In this document: one piece after another, positions 26,648-35,356 of the stretch
Layout of the letters: every line of letters begins with the position of its first letter
Numbering within the stretch: the first letter of the stretch is position 1
Assembly: GCA_022766945.1 (NCBI GenBank)
Contig: JALEOU010000105.1
Location: 1 to 64,000, forward strand
Source of the DNA: Fusicatenibacter sp.
GTDB lineage: Bacteria > Bacillota > Clostridia > Lachnospirales > Lachnospiraceae
Direction: 5' to 3'
DNA: 64,000 bases
Made by a program: the position numbers and the translations under genes
The notes under the pieces: generated by a model
What the model was told of the DNA's origin: nothing
Databases searched by the model: none
Seen by the model: the letters and a program-made list of their open reading frames with translations, nothing else

Positions 26648-28490
26648 TCAGAGTGAGAAAGAAAGGGATAAGAATACTGCACCAAACACACCGCCGAAAG
26701 TGGAAATGCGTGTACCGGGACAGAGAGGTCCCAATCGGATGATCGAAAAAGAAAAACCAAAAGAAGGGAAAAAAACGCTCTTACGGCTGATCCGTTATTT
26801 TCAGGCAGAAAAGAATATGGTCTGTCTGCTTCTTGGAGTCGTTGTTGTTCTGGTACTATGTTCGGTCTATGCGCCGAAATTTCAGAGCAGTGCTATCGAT
26901 CGCATTGCAAGCCGGGAGTTTTCAGCACTTCCAAAGATCCTGGGTGTTATGCTGGTGCTTTATGGGATCCAGGGTGTCTGTACGTTGCTTCAGGGTCTGG
27001 TAAGTGCACGTCTCAGCCAGAGAATTGTAAAAAAAATGAGGGAAGATCTGTTTGAAAAAATCGTGAATCTTCCGGTACGTTATCTGGATAATCATCCGCA
27101 CGGTGATATTATGAGCCGCATGACCAATGATGTGGAAAATATATCCAATACAGTTGCTCAGTCCATCGGATCTCTGGTAAGCGGTGTGCTTACCATTATC
27201 GGTACGGTAGTGATGATGGTATATCTTTGCTGGAAACTTGCGATCCTTTCATGCGTGACTGTCATACTCACTGTTTTGGCAACGAAATATCTTTCCACAA
27301 AGATGCGATCCTTTTTCAGATCCCGCCAGATTCTTTTGGGAAAGCTAAATGGAACTGTCGAGGAGATGGTTACCGGCTATAAAACGGTGGTAGCATATGA
27401 CCATCAGGACCAGGTAATTGAGGAATTTGAGAAGACTTCCGGAGAACTGACAAGAGTCGGTATCATCGCAGAGATTTTTGGCGGCTCTATGGGTCCGGTG
27501 ATGAATGTCATCAACAATATCGGATTTGTAATTATAGCTGCATTTGGCGGTTATTTTGCCATTCACGGTCAGATTTCCGTGGGTGTTATCTCGGCTTTTA
27601 TTGTCTATGCCAAGCAATTTGGCCGCCCAATCAATGAAATTGCGCAGTTGTATGGGCAGATTCAGACGGCAGTTGCCGGTGCAGAGCGTGTATTTGCGAT
27701 CATGGATGAAGACGATGAGGACAAGAGCGGTACACATACAATGGAGAATGCAAAAGGAGTTATTTCTTTTAGACATGTCGATTTTTCCTATATACCGGGG
27801 AAGCAGGTATTATATGATTTTGATCTGGATGTTTATGCAGGTCATAAGGTTGCTTTGGTAGGAGCGACCGGAAGCGGTAAGACAACGGTAGTCAATTTGC
27901 TGATGCGTTTTTATGATATTGACAGCGGTGAGATTCAGATCGATGGTACAAATATCAGGGATATTGACTGTGGAGTGCTTCGGCGAAACACAGCCATTGT
28001 TTTGCAGGATACGGTTCTATTCTCGGACACTGTGAGGAATAATCTGAAATACGGCAGGACGGACGCAACCGATGAAGAGATGGAGCAGGCTGCACAGATG
28101 AGCAATTGCCGGAATATGATTCATCACATGGAGCAGGGTTATGATACCGTATTGACTCAGGCGGGTCAGAATTTAAGCCAGGGGCAGCGTCAGCTGCTTG
28201 CTATAGGAAGAGCATTTCTTGCAGATCCAAAGATTCTGATTCTGGACGAAGCAACTTCCAGTGTAGATACCAGAACAGAGAAGAGAATTCAGGATGCGAT
28301 GGTAAACCTGATGAAGGATCGGACCAGTGTCATTATCGCGTATCGGCTTTCAACCATTCAGGACGCGGATTACATCGTGGTTATGGATCAGGGGCGGATT
28401 GTCGAGACTGGAAACCATGAAGAGCTGATTGCACAAAAAGGAAGATATTACGAGCTTTACATGACCCAGTTTGCAGGAAATGCCACCTGA
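26640..28490 (+). CDS. ABC exporter half-transporter, catalytic-site subunit
   Basis: A 616-residue partner of the preceding subunit. A polar extension of about 45 residues precedes the six-helix domain. The nucleotide-binding domain has Walker A GATGSGKTT, signature LSQGQRQ and Walker B LILDEATSSVD with the catalytic Glu. The H-loop, normally AHRLS, reads IIAYRLST: codon 568 is TAT (28341-28343) where His would be CAT. This is unusual for the canonical half and could matter for hydrolysis. The pair probably exports a drug or lipid-like compound. Confidence 0.92.
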   Translation: MSSQSEKERDKNTAPNTPPKVEMRVPGQRGPNRMIEKEKPKEGKKTLLRLIRYFQAEKNMVCLLLGVVVVLVLCSVYAPKFQSSAIDRIASREFSALPKILGVMLVLYGIQGVCTLLQGLVSARLSQRIVKKMREDLFEKIVNLPVRYLDNHPHGDIMSRMTNDVENISNTVAQSIGSLVSGVLTIIGTVVMMVYLCWKLAILSCVTVILTVLATKYLSTKMRSFFRSRQILLGKLNGTVEEMVTGYKTVVAYDHQDQVIEEFEKTSGELTRVGIIAEIFGGSMGPVMNVINNIGFVIIAAFGGYFAIHGQISVGVISAFIVYAKQFGRPINEIAQLYGQIQTAVAGAERVFAIMDEDDEDKSGTHTMENAKGVISFRHVDFSYIPGKQVLYDFDLDVYAGHKVALVGATGSGKTTVVNLLMRFYDIDSGEIQIDGTNIRDIDCGVLRRNTAIVLQDTVLFSDTVRNNLKYGRTDATDEEMEQAAQMSNCRNMIHHMEQGYDTVLTQAGQNLSQGQRQLLAIGRAFLADPKILILDEATSSVDTRTEKRIQDAMVNLMKDRTSVIIAYRLSTIQDADYIVVMDQGRIVETGNHEELIAQKGRYYELYMTQFAGNAT

Positions 28491-28622
28491 TCAGGTTCTG
28501 CCGGAAGCGTTTACAATCATAGGATATAGGGAAGGAAAAAGCTGACTGCAGTGAGCGTGCTGGACACATAAGTGCTGCAGAATAAAAAACACTCTGGGGT
28601 CAGCTGTGAAAGAGGTACTCTC

Positions 28623-29234
28623 ATGCAGGAAATGATTGTGGCGGTAATGAATCATTATGGATATTTGGGCATTCTGTTTTTAATAGCGGTGGAAAATATA
28701 TTTCCGCCCATTCCCTCGGAAGTGATACTCACTTTCGGGGGATTTTTGACTACTTATACGGAACTTCGGGTACCGGGAGTAGTTCTTGCATCCACCTGCG
28801 GTTCTCTGATCGGAGCACTTCTTCTTTACAAGGCAGGAACTCATCTGACGCCGGAGAAGCTGGCAGCACTTTTGGAAACAAGAACAATGCATTTGCTTGG
28901 ATTTCATGCTGAGGATGCCTGGAAAACGGTAACTTGGTTTCAGCGTCATGGACAAAAGGCAGTTCTGTTCGGACGCTGTGTACCTATTATTCGAAGTCTG
29001 GTTTCCATACCGGCGGGAATGGCATCTACGCCAATGCCTCTGTTTCTGTTTTACACTATTCTTGGCAGTACCGTATGGAATATCCTTTTGGTGTCCATGG
29101 GAGCACTTCTTGGATCATCCTGGGAAAATGTACTGAAATTCCTCAGTGCATATTCAGAACTGGTCCGGATCCTTATCGCAGGAACAGTGGCAGTTATCGC
29201 GGTTCGACATATCCGGAAAAAGCGGGAACGCTGA
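28623..29234 (+). CDS. DedA family membrane protein
   Basis: A 203-residue polytopic DedA/SNARE-associated protein. It carries the family motifs ENIFPPIPSEVILTFGGFL near the N-terminus and FGRCVPIIRSLVSIPAGMASTP in the second half, the latter containing the conserved Arg of the F-R-x3-R region. DedA proteins are linked to lipid (polyprenyl-phosphate or phosphatidylethanolamine) flipping. The ATG at 28623 is preferred over one 51 bases upstream, which would add a polar Lys-rich leader. It follows the exporter by about 130 bp on the same strand. Confidence 0.88.
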   Translation: MQEMIVAVMNHYGYLGILFLIAVENIFPPIPSEVILTFGGFLTTYTELRVPGVVLASTCGSLIGALLLYKAGTHLTPEKLAALLETRTMHLLGFHAEDAWKTVTWFQRHGQKAVLFGRCVPIIRSLVSIPAGMASTPMPLFLFYTILGSTVWNILLVSMGALLGSSWENVLKFLSAYSELVRILIAGTVAVIAVRHIRKKRER

Positions 29235-29306
29235 ATAATAACGATGATTCAAAGAATGAAATTTTTCTTGACTTTTTTAAAAAAGTATGTTATTTTATTA
29301 ACAAAT

Positions 29307-29457
29307 AATAAAAGGGAGTAGCTGAACGTCTTAAGAGATCTGTAATCGGGATTGCTCAGGATGGGTTTGAAAGCGCCAACCGATGTCGAGAGGCATCCGT
29401 ATCAAATGAGATAGCAAGACTTTTATTGTGGCAGTTGTCATGGTAAGAGTCTTTTTT
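29307..29457 (+). ncRNA. yybP-ykoY-type (Mn2+) riboswitch with intrinsic terminator
   Basis: The aptamer starts with AAAGGGAGTAGC and ends with GCAAGACTTTT, the conserved ends of yybP-ykoY. P1 is AATAAAAG (29307-29314) pairing with CTTTTATT (29420-29427). The right strand of P1 is also used by the terminator stem AAGACTTTTA/TAAGAGTCTT (29416-29425/29446-29455), followed by a T-run. The two folds exclude each other, so ligand binding should prevent termination (ON switch). Mn2+ as ligand follows from the family. The next gene is at 29511. Confidence 0.85.
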
Positions 29458-29510
29458 TATTACCAGAAACTAATAAACTGCCATAGGTCAGGCTGGAAAG
29501 AGAGGAATGT

Positions 29511-29936
29511 ATGAGCAGCGAGAGAATTAAGAAAGAAATGAAAGATGCCGCAATTATGGGAGAAAGAGCATTAACCAGTCTTTTGTATGTGCAGGTAACT
29601 CTGTATGCGGCGAAAAGCCAGAAAATCTGTTCCATGACAGGAAACGGATCAGGACGTGCGATGCTGCGCCACACCGGGATTCATATGAATGCATATATAA
29701 GAACGGCGGGGCAGGATCTGAATCAGTTCCGCGAGCAGCTGCATATAACGCATGTTCCGTCACAGCTTCAGCCGAAAGTCGGCAAATTTATGATGGTGAC
29801 GGCACACCCGTTTGAAGAAGTACATGGAAAACGGATGTGCCCTGAGGATGTCACGCGTCTGGAGAAAAAGGTGGAGGATATGATTAGCTGCACAACAGAA
29901 ATTCTCAGAGGATTAAGAGAACTTGGAGTGTATTAG
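29511..29936 (+). CDS. uncharacterised small protein under the riboswitch
   Basis: A 141-residue soluble protein with no membrane helix, signal peptide or familiar metal-transport motif. It is basic and helical at the N-terminus (SERIKKEMKDAAIMGERALTSLLYVQVTLYAAKSQKICS). The middle is His-containing (RHTGIHMNAYIRT, LHITHV, TAHPFEEVHGKRM), and the C-terminus is a likely coiled helix (EDVTRLEKKVEDMISCTTEILRGLRELG). AGAGGAATG precedes the ATG. The riboswitch terminator lies directly upstream, so expression should follow the riboswitch ligand. I do not recognise the family; a cytosolic metal-linked role is only suggested by context. Confidence 0.8.
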   Translation: MSSERIKKEMKDAAIMGERALTSLLYVQVTLYAAKSQKICSMTGNGSGRAMLRHTGIHMNAYIRTAGQDLNQFREQLHITHVPSQLQPKVGKFMMVTAHPFEEVHGKRMCPEDVTRLEKKVEDMISCTTEILRGLRELGVY

Positions 29937-30045
29937 TATCCGGGAGGCTGTTTTGAGAGAAAGGTTCGTAAAATTGCTCTTGTCTTGAATTTGATGAAAG
30001 GGTACACTGTGTATAGAGAAACAAGTATGACAGGAGGAATGCAAT

Positions 30046-31629
30046 ATGGCGACGATTCAAAATCCAATTCTTCGGGGATTTCATCCGGATCCTTCGATTC
30101 TGAGAGTGGAAGAGGATTATTATATCGCAACATCCACGTTTGAGTGGTTCCCGGGTGTGCAGATTTATCACTCAACAGATCTTGTTCACTGGGAGCTGAT
30201 TGCGCATCCGCTGGATCGCATCAGTCAGCTGAATATGCTGGGGGAGGGGGATTCCTGCGGCGTCTGGGCCCCTTGTCTTAGCTATGATCACGGAACTTAT
30301 TATCTGATCTATACTGATGTGAAATCTTTTATTGGCATGTTTAAGGACACGCATAATTACCTGGTTACGGCCAGTGATATCCGTGGACCCTGGTCAGAAC
30401 CGGTCTATCTGAATTCCAGTGGATTTGATCCGTCTCTGTTTCATGACCGGGATGGACGGAAATACCTTGTGAATATGCTGATGGATTATCGGGATTACCA
30501 GACCAGTTTCGGTGGGATTGTACTTCAGGAATATTCCGTGAAAGAGAAAAAATTGATAGGAGAGCGGTTCAATATTTTTCGGGGAACGCCAACCGGTGTG
30601 ACCGAAGGTCCGCATCTGTATTACCACGATGGATACTATTACCTGATGACAGCGGAGGGAGGTACCGGATATGCGCATGCAGTGACACTTGCGAGAAGCA
30701 AAAATCTGAGGGGTCCTTATGAGGCAGATCCTATGGGGCATGTCCTGACAACGCGTCATCTGAAAGGGTATCCGATTCAGAAGGCAGGTCATGGAAGTCT
30801 GATGCAGGCAGCTAACGGAAGATGGTATATCGCACATCTCTGCAGCAGACCGATCGGGGAAAAGAAACGCTGTATTCTTGGAAGGGAGACTGCCCTTACA
30901 GAGGTGATCTGGAAAGATGGATGGCTGAAGGCGGCTGATCAAACCAATCGTCCAATGGTTACGCTGGAGATACCGGATGTGGTTGGAACACAGAACAGTG
31001 CAGATCTGAAAGAAGATTTCGATGGTACTGCCTGGAGCCTCCATCTGCAGTCACTGCGTGTACCACTTGGGGAGAGGGCTTCTCTTACCGAGCGGAAAGG
31101 ATGGCTGCGCCTTTACGGTGCGGAATGTCCGAATTCCAAATACCGGCAGTCTCTGCTGGCACACCGCCAGCAGAGTTTTCACTGTAATGTTACCACGAAG
31201 ATGGAATTCAATCCCAGACATTTTCAGCATATGGCAGGATTGATCTATTATTATAATACACAGTGCTATTATTATCTGTACATCAGCCGTGATGAACTGC
31301 TTGGTCGGGTACTTTCCATCATTTACTGCGATTCCTGTACAGGTACGATGCCGATTGGAGCAGGAATAACGCTTCCGGAATCCGGGACGGTGTGGCTGCG
31401 CCTTACGGCACATGGGGAGACGGCATATTTTTCCTACTCTTTGGACGGGGAAATTTATCATAATATCGGACCGGATCTGGATGCTACGATCCTGTCGGAT
31501 GATTATTTTGAAGAAACAGGACACTGTATGTTTACAGGAGCTTTTGTTGGAATTTGCTGCCAGGATCTTTCAGGTGATGGATGTTATGCAGATTTTGACT
31601 ATTTTGATTATCAGGAATTCAGTGAATGA
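30046..31629 (+). CDS. glycoside hydrolase family 43 (beta-xylosidase/arabinofuranosidase type)
   Basis: A 527-residue cytoplasmic enzyme of the two-domain xylosidase type. The five-bladed propeller has the three expected acids: base Asp in GFHPDPSIL, pKa-modulating Asp in SSGFDPSLFHD and acid Glu in GVTEGPHLYY. A C-terminal beta-sandwich (about residues 325-525) shapes the active site as in XynB-like GH43 enzymes. With no signal peptide it would release xylose or arabinose from imported oligosaccharides. AGGAGG precedes the start. The stop overlaps trmO by 4 bp, so the two are translationally coupled although functionally unrelated. Confidence 0.92.
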   Translation: MATIQNPILRGFHPDPSILRVEEDYYIATSTFEWFPGVQIYHSTDLVHWELIAHPLDRISQLNMLGEGDSCGVWAPCLSYDHGTYYLIYTDVKSFIGMFKDTHNYLVTASDIRGPWSEPVYLNSSGFDPSLFHDRDGRKYLVNMLMDYRDYQTSFGGIVLQEYSVKEKKLIGERFNIFRGTPTGVTEGPHLYYHDGYYYLMTAEGGTGYAHAVTLARSKNLRGPYEADPMGHVLTTRHLKGYPIQKAGHGSLMQAANGRWYIAHLCSRPIGEKKRCILGRETALTEVIWKDGWLKAADQTNRPMVTLEIPDVVGTQNSADLKEDFDGTAWSLHLQSLRVPLGERASLTERKGWLRLYGAECPNSKYRQSLLAHRQQSFHCNVTTKMEFNPRHFQHMAGLIYYYNTQCYYYLYISRDELLGRVLSIIYCDSCTGTMPIGAGITLPESGTVWLRLTAHGETAYFSYSLDGEIYHNIGPDLDATILSDDYFEETGHCMFTGAFVGICCQDLSGDGCYADFDYFDYQEFSE

Positions 31630-32327
31630 AAATGACAAAGGAATTACAAATCAAAAGAATTGCAAGGATCTGCAGTGATTTTCCAGGGAAATTTGGAATA
31701 CCAAGGCAGAGTACACTGGTGGATGAGTTAAAAAGCACGATTGTTTTTGAATCGGAATATCGGGATGAAAATGTGGTAAAGGGGATAGAAGGTTATTCCC
31801 ATCTGTGGCTGATCTGGGAATTTTCCGAAAATGAGAGAACAAAATGGTCTCCTACTGTGCGTCCGCCAAGGCTTGGCGGAAATACCCGAATGGGAGTTTT
31901 TGCAACCCGATCACCTTTTCGCCCGAATCCCATCGGACTTTCCTGCGTTCGCCTGGAAGCGGTGGAGATGCATACGGGTCTGGGGCCGGTCCTTCATGTG
32001 GCAGGTGCGGATCTGATGGATGGGACTCCCATTCTGGATATTAAGCCATATCTGCCTTATGTGGACAGCCATCCCGATGCACGGGGCGGATTTGCGGAAA
32101 ACACAAAAGATTATGCGCTGGATGTGGAAATTCCCGAGCCGTTGCTGCAAAGAATAGCGCCCGGAAAACGGGAAGCACTGAAAAAAGTTCTTTCTTTGGA
32201 TCCACGTCCTTCCTATCAGAGCGATCCGGACAGAGTCTATGGAATGAGCTTTTCGGGAATGGAGGTTCGTTTTCAGGTTCGGGATGGTGTGCTTTGCGTG
32301 AGGGAGATCACTGATAGAAAAGAGTGA
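31626..32327 (+). CDS. trmO: tRNA (N6-threonylcarbamoyladenosine37-N6)-methyltransferase TrmO
   Basis: A 233-residue TsaA/YaeB-family protein that methylates t6A37 of threonine tRNAs with S-adenosylmethionine. Key motifs are RICSDFPGKFGIPRQ near the N-terminus, the signature GVFATRSPFRPNPIGLSCVRL, then GADLMDGTPILDIKPYLPYVDS and, at the C-terminus, DPRPSYQ. Its start overlaps the GH43 stop (ATGA), so it rides on a carbohydrate-gene transcript. Confidence 0.93.
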   Translation: MKMTKELQIKRIARICSDFPGKFGIPRQSTLVDELKSTIVFESEYRDENVVKGIEGYSHLWLIWEFSENERTKWSPTVRPPRLGGNTRMGVFATRSPFRPNPIGLSCVRLEAVEMHTGLGPVLHVAGADLMDGTPILDIKPYLPYVDSHPDARGGFAENTKDYALDVEIPEPLLQRIAPGKREALKKVLSLDPRPSYQSDPDRVYGMSFSGMEVRFQVRDGVLCVREITDRKE

Positions 32328-32353
32328 AGCGCAGTTGTTTTGTTACAGCTTGG

Positions 32354-32403
32354 ATTGTTTTTAAAACAATTACAAAAATCGTGCTTTAATAAACAAAATT
32401 GTT
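32354..32403 (+). promoter_or_regulatory. paired palindromes upstream of beta-glucuronidase
   Basis: ATTGTTTTTAAAACAAT (32354-32370, 8-bp arms) and AACAAAATTGTT (32392-32403) lie ahead of a TATGAT -10 (32429-32434). They are possible operators; the regulator is unknown. Confidence 0.4.
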
Positions 32404-32499
32404 CTGACATCTTCTTCACATTTTGGGGTATGATAAGTATAGCAGTTACTTGAGTGCCGCGAAACTAACTCAAAAACAAAAATGAAAAGGAGAATGTAC

Positions 32500-34311
32500 A
32501 TGTTGTATCCAATTTTGACACCATCCAGATTTTTGAGCGATCTGTCCGGAGTATGGGATTTCAAGTTTGATGATGGAAGAGGATTTGAGGAAAAATGGTA
32601 TGAAAAACCGCTGGAGGAGCCGCTCAATATGCCGGTGCCTGCTTCCTACAATGATCTGACTGAGAGTATTGAAAACCGTGACCATTACGGATGGGTATTT
32701 TATCAGAGAAAGATCTCCGTTCCGTCTTTTGTCAAAAGTCAGAGACTGATGCTTCGCTGTGATGCCGTATCACATCATGCGAGAGTTTATCTGAATGGCG
32801 AATTGATCTGTACTCATGAGTGTGGCTTTCTTCCCTTTGAGGTCGAGATTACTGACAAGATCAAAGATGGGGACAACCTTTTAACGATTGCCGTCAGCAA
32901 TATTATTGACTACACTACACTTCCGGTTGGCGGAAAGGCAAGCATGATGGGCGGTATGATGGGCGGCATGGGCCCCGGAGAGAGCGAAAAGCCAGTGAAT
33001 AATCCGAACTTTGATTTCTTCAATTACTGTGGAATCAATCGTCCGGTGCGTCTGTATACTACTCCGAAGAACTATATCGAGGACATCACTGTAGTACCGA
33101 ATGTGATGGGAAAAGATGCGGAACTGATTTATTCCGTTGATACCGTTGGTGAAGGTGATTGCAAAGTCGAAGTGTTTGACCGTACAGGAACAAAAGTGGC
33201 AGAGAGTACGGGAACAAGCGGAGTACTGAAGATTACAGATGTGACTCTGTGGCAGCCGCTGAATGCTTATCTGTATGATGTAAGGGTGACTTTCAACGAG
33301 GATGTTTATACGATGCCGTATGGTGTCCGCACAGTTCGCGTGGAAGGCGCAAAATTCCTGATCAATGATCGTCCGTTCTATTTTAAAGGTTTTGGTAAAC
33401 ATGAGGATACTTTCCCGGCTGGCCGCGGTATGAACCTTCCGATGAACACGAAGGATCTTTCCATCATGAAATGGCAGGGTGCCAACAGTTTCCGTACCAG
33501 CCATTATCCATACAGTGAGGAAATGATGCGCCTCTGTGATGAGGAAGGAATTGTTGTGATTGATGAGACGACCGCAGTTGGTGTCAATTTGAGCTTTGGC
33601 GGCGGTGCGAATTTCCATGGAAAGACGATCGGAACCTTTGACAAGGAACATGGAGTACAGACACAGGAACATCATAAAGAGGTAATCCGTGACCTGATTA
33701 AACGTGATAAGAATCATGCCTGTGTTGTGATGTGGAGCATCGCAAACGAGCCGGATTCCGGTGCGGAAGGCGCTTATGAGTACTTTGCACCGCTCTTTGC
33801 ACTGGCAAGAGAGCTGGATCCGCAGAAACGTCCGTGCACACTGGTCAGCGTTCAGATGGGAAATGCTCCGGTGGTAGACTGTTCTGCAAAACTTTCCGAT
33901 GTGATCTGCCTGAATCGCTATTATGGCTGGTATTTCGGCGGACCGGATCTGATAGGACCGGAGAAAGCACTTCGCGCAGAACTGGATGGCTGGAAGAAAG
34001 TCGGCAAGCCGGTGGTATTTACCGAGTATGGTGCTGATACCGTGATGGGCTTACACGACACTGCTCCTGTGATGTATACTGAGGAGTTCCAGGTGGATTA
34101 TTATAAGATGAATCATAAAGTCTTTGATGATTATGATATTGTAGTTGGAGAGCAGGCATGGAATTTCGCAGACTTTGCGACCAGCCAGAGCCTTCTTCGG
34201 GTTCAGGGCAACAAGAAGGGTCTGTTTACAAGAGACAGAAAGCCAAAACTGGCTGCCCACTATTTCCGTCAGAGATGGCATGAGATTCCGGATTTTGATT
34301 ATAAGAAATAA
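32500..34311 (+). CDS. uidA: beta-glucuronidase (GH2)
   Basis: Cytoplasmic GH2 enzyme that hydrolyses beta-D-glucuronides. At 603 residues it matches the E. coli enzyme. Acid/base Glu417 is in SIANEPDSG and nucleophile Glu509 in VFTEYGAD. The N571-K573 motif (GNKKGLFTRDRKPK), which binds the glucuronate carboxylate, separates it from beta-galactosidases. An active-site loop of nearly E. coli length follows DETTAVGVNLS. A Met/Gly-rich insertion (ASMMGGMMGGMGPG) lies in the N-terminal domain near residue 150. AAAAGGAG fixes the start at 32500. It is monocistronic, with no neighbouring glucuronide transporter. Confidence 0.93.
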   Translation: MLYPILTPSRFLSDLSGVWDFKFDDGRGFEEKWYEKPLEEPLNMPVPASYNDLTESIENRDHYGWVFYQRKISVPSFVKSQRLMLRCDAVSHHARVYLNGELICTHECGFLPFEVEITDKIKDGDNLLTIAVSNIIDYTTLPVGGKASMMGGMMGGMGPGESEKPVNNPNFDFFNYCGINRPVRLYTTPKNYIEDITVVPNVMGKDAELIYSVDTVGEGDCKVEVFDRTGTKVAESTGTSGVLKITDVTLWQPLNAYLYDVRVTFNEDVYTMPYGVRTVRVEGAKFLINDRPFYFKGFGKHEDTFPAGRGMNLPMNTKDLSIMKWQGANSFRTSHYPYSEEMMRLCDEEGIVVIDETTAVGVNLSFGGGANFHGKTIGTFDKEHGVQTQEHHKEVIRDLIKRDKNHACVVMWSIANEPDSGAEGAYEYFAPLFALARELDPQKRPCTLVSVQMGNAPVVDCSAKLSDVICLNRYYGWYFGGPDLIGPEKALRAELDGWKKVGKPVVFTEYGADTVMGLHDTAPVMYTEEFQVDYYKMNHKVFDDYDIVVGEQAWNFADFATSQSLLRVQGNKKGLFTRDRKPKLAAHYFRQRWHEIPDFDYKK

Positions 34312-34360
34312 GAGGGATGATGGAAAGGTTTGTCAAACTGAGATTTCCATGTGATCGAAA

Positions 34361-34392
34361 GGACTCCGCTGGTATGAAAACCGGCGGAGTTC
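34361..34392 (+). terminator. terminator-like hairpin after uidA
   Basis: A 13-bp stem GGACTCCGCTGGT/ACCGGCGGAGTTC (two G-T pairs) with a 6-nt loop. The following T-run is weak (TTGCT), so termination may be partial. Confidence 0.55.
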
Positions 34393-34437
34393 TTGCTAAA
34401 AAAAGAATCGACAAGAACAGGAAGGGAAACAGGAGTT

Positions 34438-35106
34438 ATGGAGAGGAATATCAATCTGCAGGAGGTAACAGATGGAAAATTATATGATTCAAATGATTTG
34501 GTTAAGGTAGGATGCGACGACTGCCGGGGCTGTTCCGAATGCTGCAGGGGTATGGGCGATACAATTGTCCTGGATCCACTGGATATCTGCCGCCTTTCCA
34601 GACGCCTGAATCAGACGTTTGAGGAACTGCTTGGCGGCCCGGTGGGACTGCGTGTCGTAGACGGAATCATTTTGCCGCATCTTGTGATGAGCGGGGATAA
34701 TGAACAGTGCAGCTTCCTGAACGGGGAGGGACGATGCAGTATTCACGAAGTCAGACCTGGGTTTTGTCGGATGTTTCCGCTGGGAAGAATCTATGAAAAA
34801 GGAAGTTTTCGGTATTTCCTGCAGATCAATGAGTGTCCGAAAGAAAATAAGACAAAAGTAAAGATTCGCAAATGGCTGGATACACCGGACTGGAATCGTT
34901 ATGAAAAATATGTCTGTGAATGGCACTATTTCTTAAAAGATATTCAGTCGAAAATTGCACAGGAACAGACGGAAAACTATGCAAAAGAAATGAGCATGCT
35001 GATTCTGCAGCTGTTTTATATCACACCTTATGATGAGAAAAGTGATTTCTATGAGTTGTTTGCCGGAAGAATTGTGGAAGGAAAAAAGAGAGCGTTTGCC
35101 GGTTGA
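34438..35106 (+). CDS. YkgJ family cysteine-cluster protein
   Basis: A 222-residue protein of the YkgJ/CxxCxxCC family, thought to bind zinc or an Fe-S cluster. Cysteines sit in CDDCRGCSECCRGMG near residue 25 and in QCSFLNGEGRCSIHEVRPGFCRMFPLG, the hallmark pattern, plus NECPKE further on. ACAGGAG precedes the ATG at 34438; an earlier ATG adds 15 residues without a clear ribosome-binding site. It ends in a bidirectional terminator. Molecular role unknown. Confidence 0.87.
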   Translation: MERNINLQEVTDGKLYDSNDLVKVGCDDCRGCSECCRGMGDTIVLDPLDICRLSRRLNQTFEELLGGPVGLRVVDGIILPHLVMSGDNEQCSFLNGEGRCSIHEVRPGFCRMFPLGRIYEKGSFRYFLQINECPKENKTKVKIRKWLDTPDWNRYEKYVCEWHYFLKDIQSKIAQEQTENYAKEMSMLILQLFYITPYDEKSDFYELFAGRIVEGKKRAFAG

Positions 35107-35117
35107 CAGAAGACAAA

Positions 35118-35166
35118 GGCCGGGAATCCGGATCCCTTTTATGCGGGATGCGATTCCCGGTCTTTT
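35118..35166. terminator. bidirectional terminator
   Basis: Arms GGCCGGGAATC (35118-35128) and GATTCCCGGTC (35152-35162), with a second inner stem (GGATCCC/GGGAT), are followed by TTTTAT. It separates the convergent YkgJ and zinc-ribbon genes. Confidence 0.8.
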
Positions 35167-35356
35167 ATATGAACAGGGTACATCCCTGTTTTTTAAACTG
35201 TTCAATTTTCCGGTCAATGAATGCGGGATCCACATCCAGACGATTTGCCAGACATTCCCGGCAGAGAAATTCGGATGCTCCGCGATTGATGAACTTTTTA
35301 TGGGCACTGATTTCGTTTGGAGTGAGTGTTTTTCCACATTTGCAGCAGGAAGACAT
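35165..35356 (-). CDS. small four-cysteine zinc-ribbon-like protein
   Basis: A 63-residue protein with two CxxC knuckles (CCKCGKTLT at residues 4-12 and FLCRECL near 30) separated by a basic stretch, then a helix. It probably binds one zinc ion. Its ATG shares the A of the GH27 stop (TGATG at 35358-35354), so it should be translated by coupling to GH27, and its stop lies at the terminator. I do not recognise a named family; being last in a GH27 operon does not itself imply a sugar-related role. Confidence 0.65.
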   Translation of the reverse strand: MSSCCKCGKTLTPNEISAHKKFINRGASEFLCRECLANRLDVDPAFIDRKIEQFKKQGCTLFI

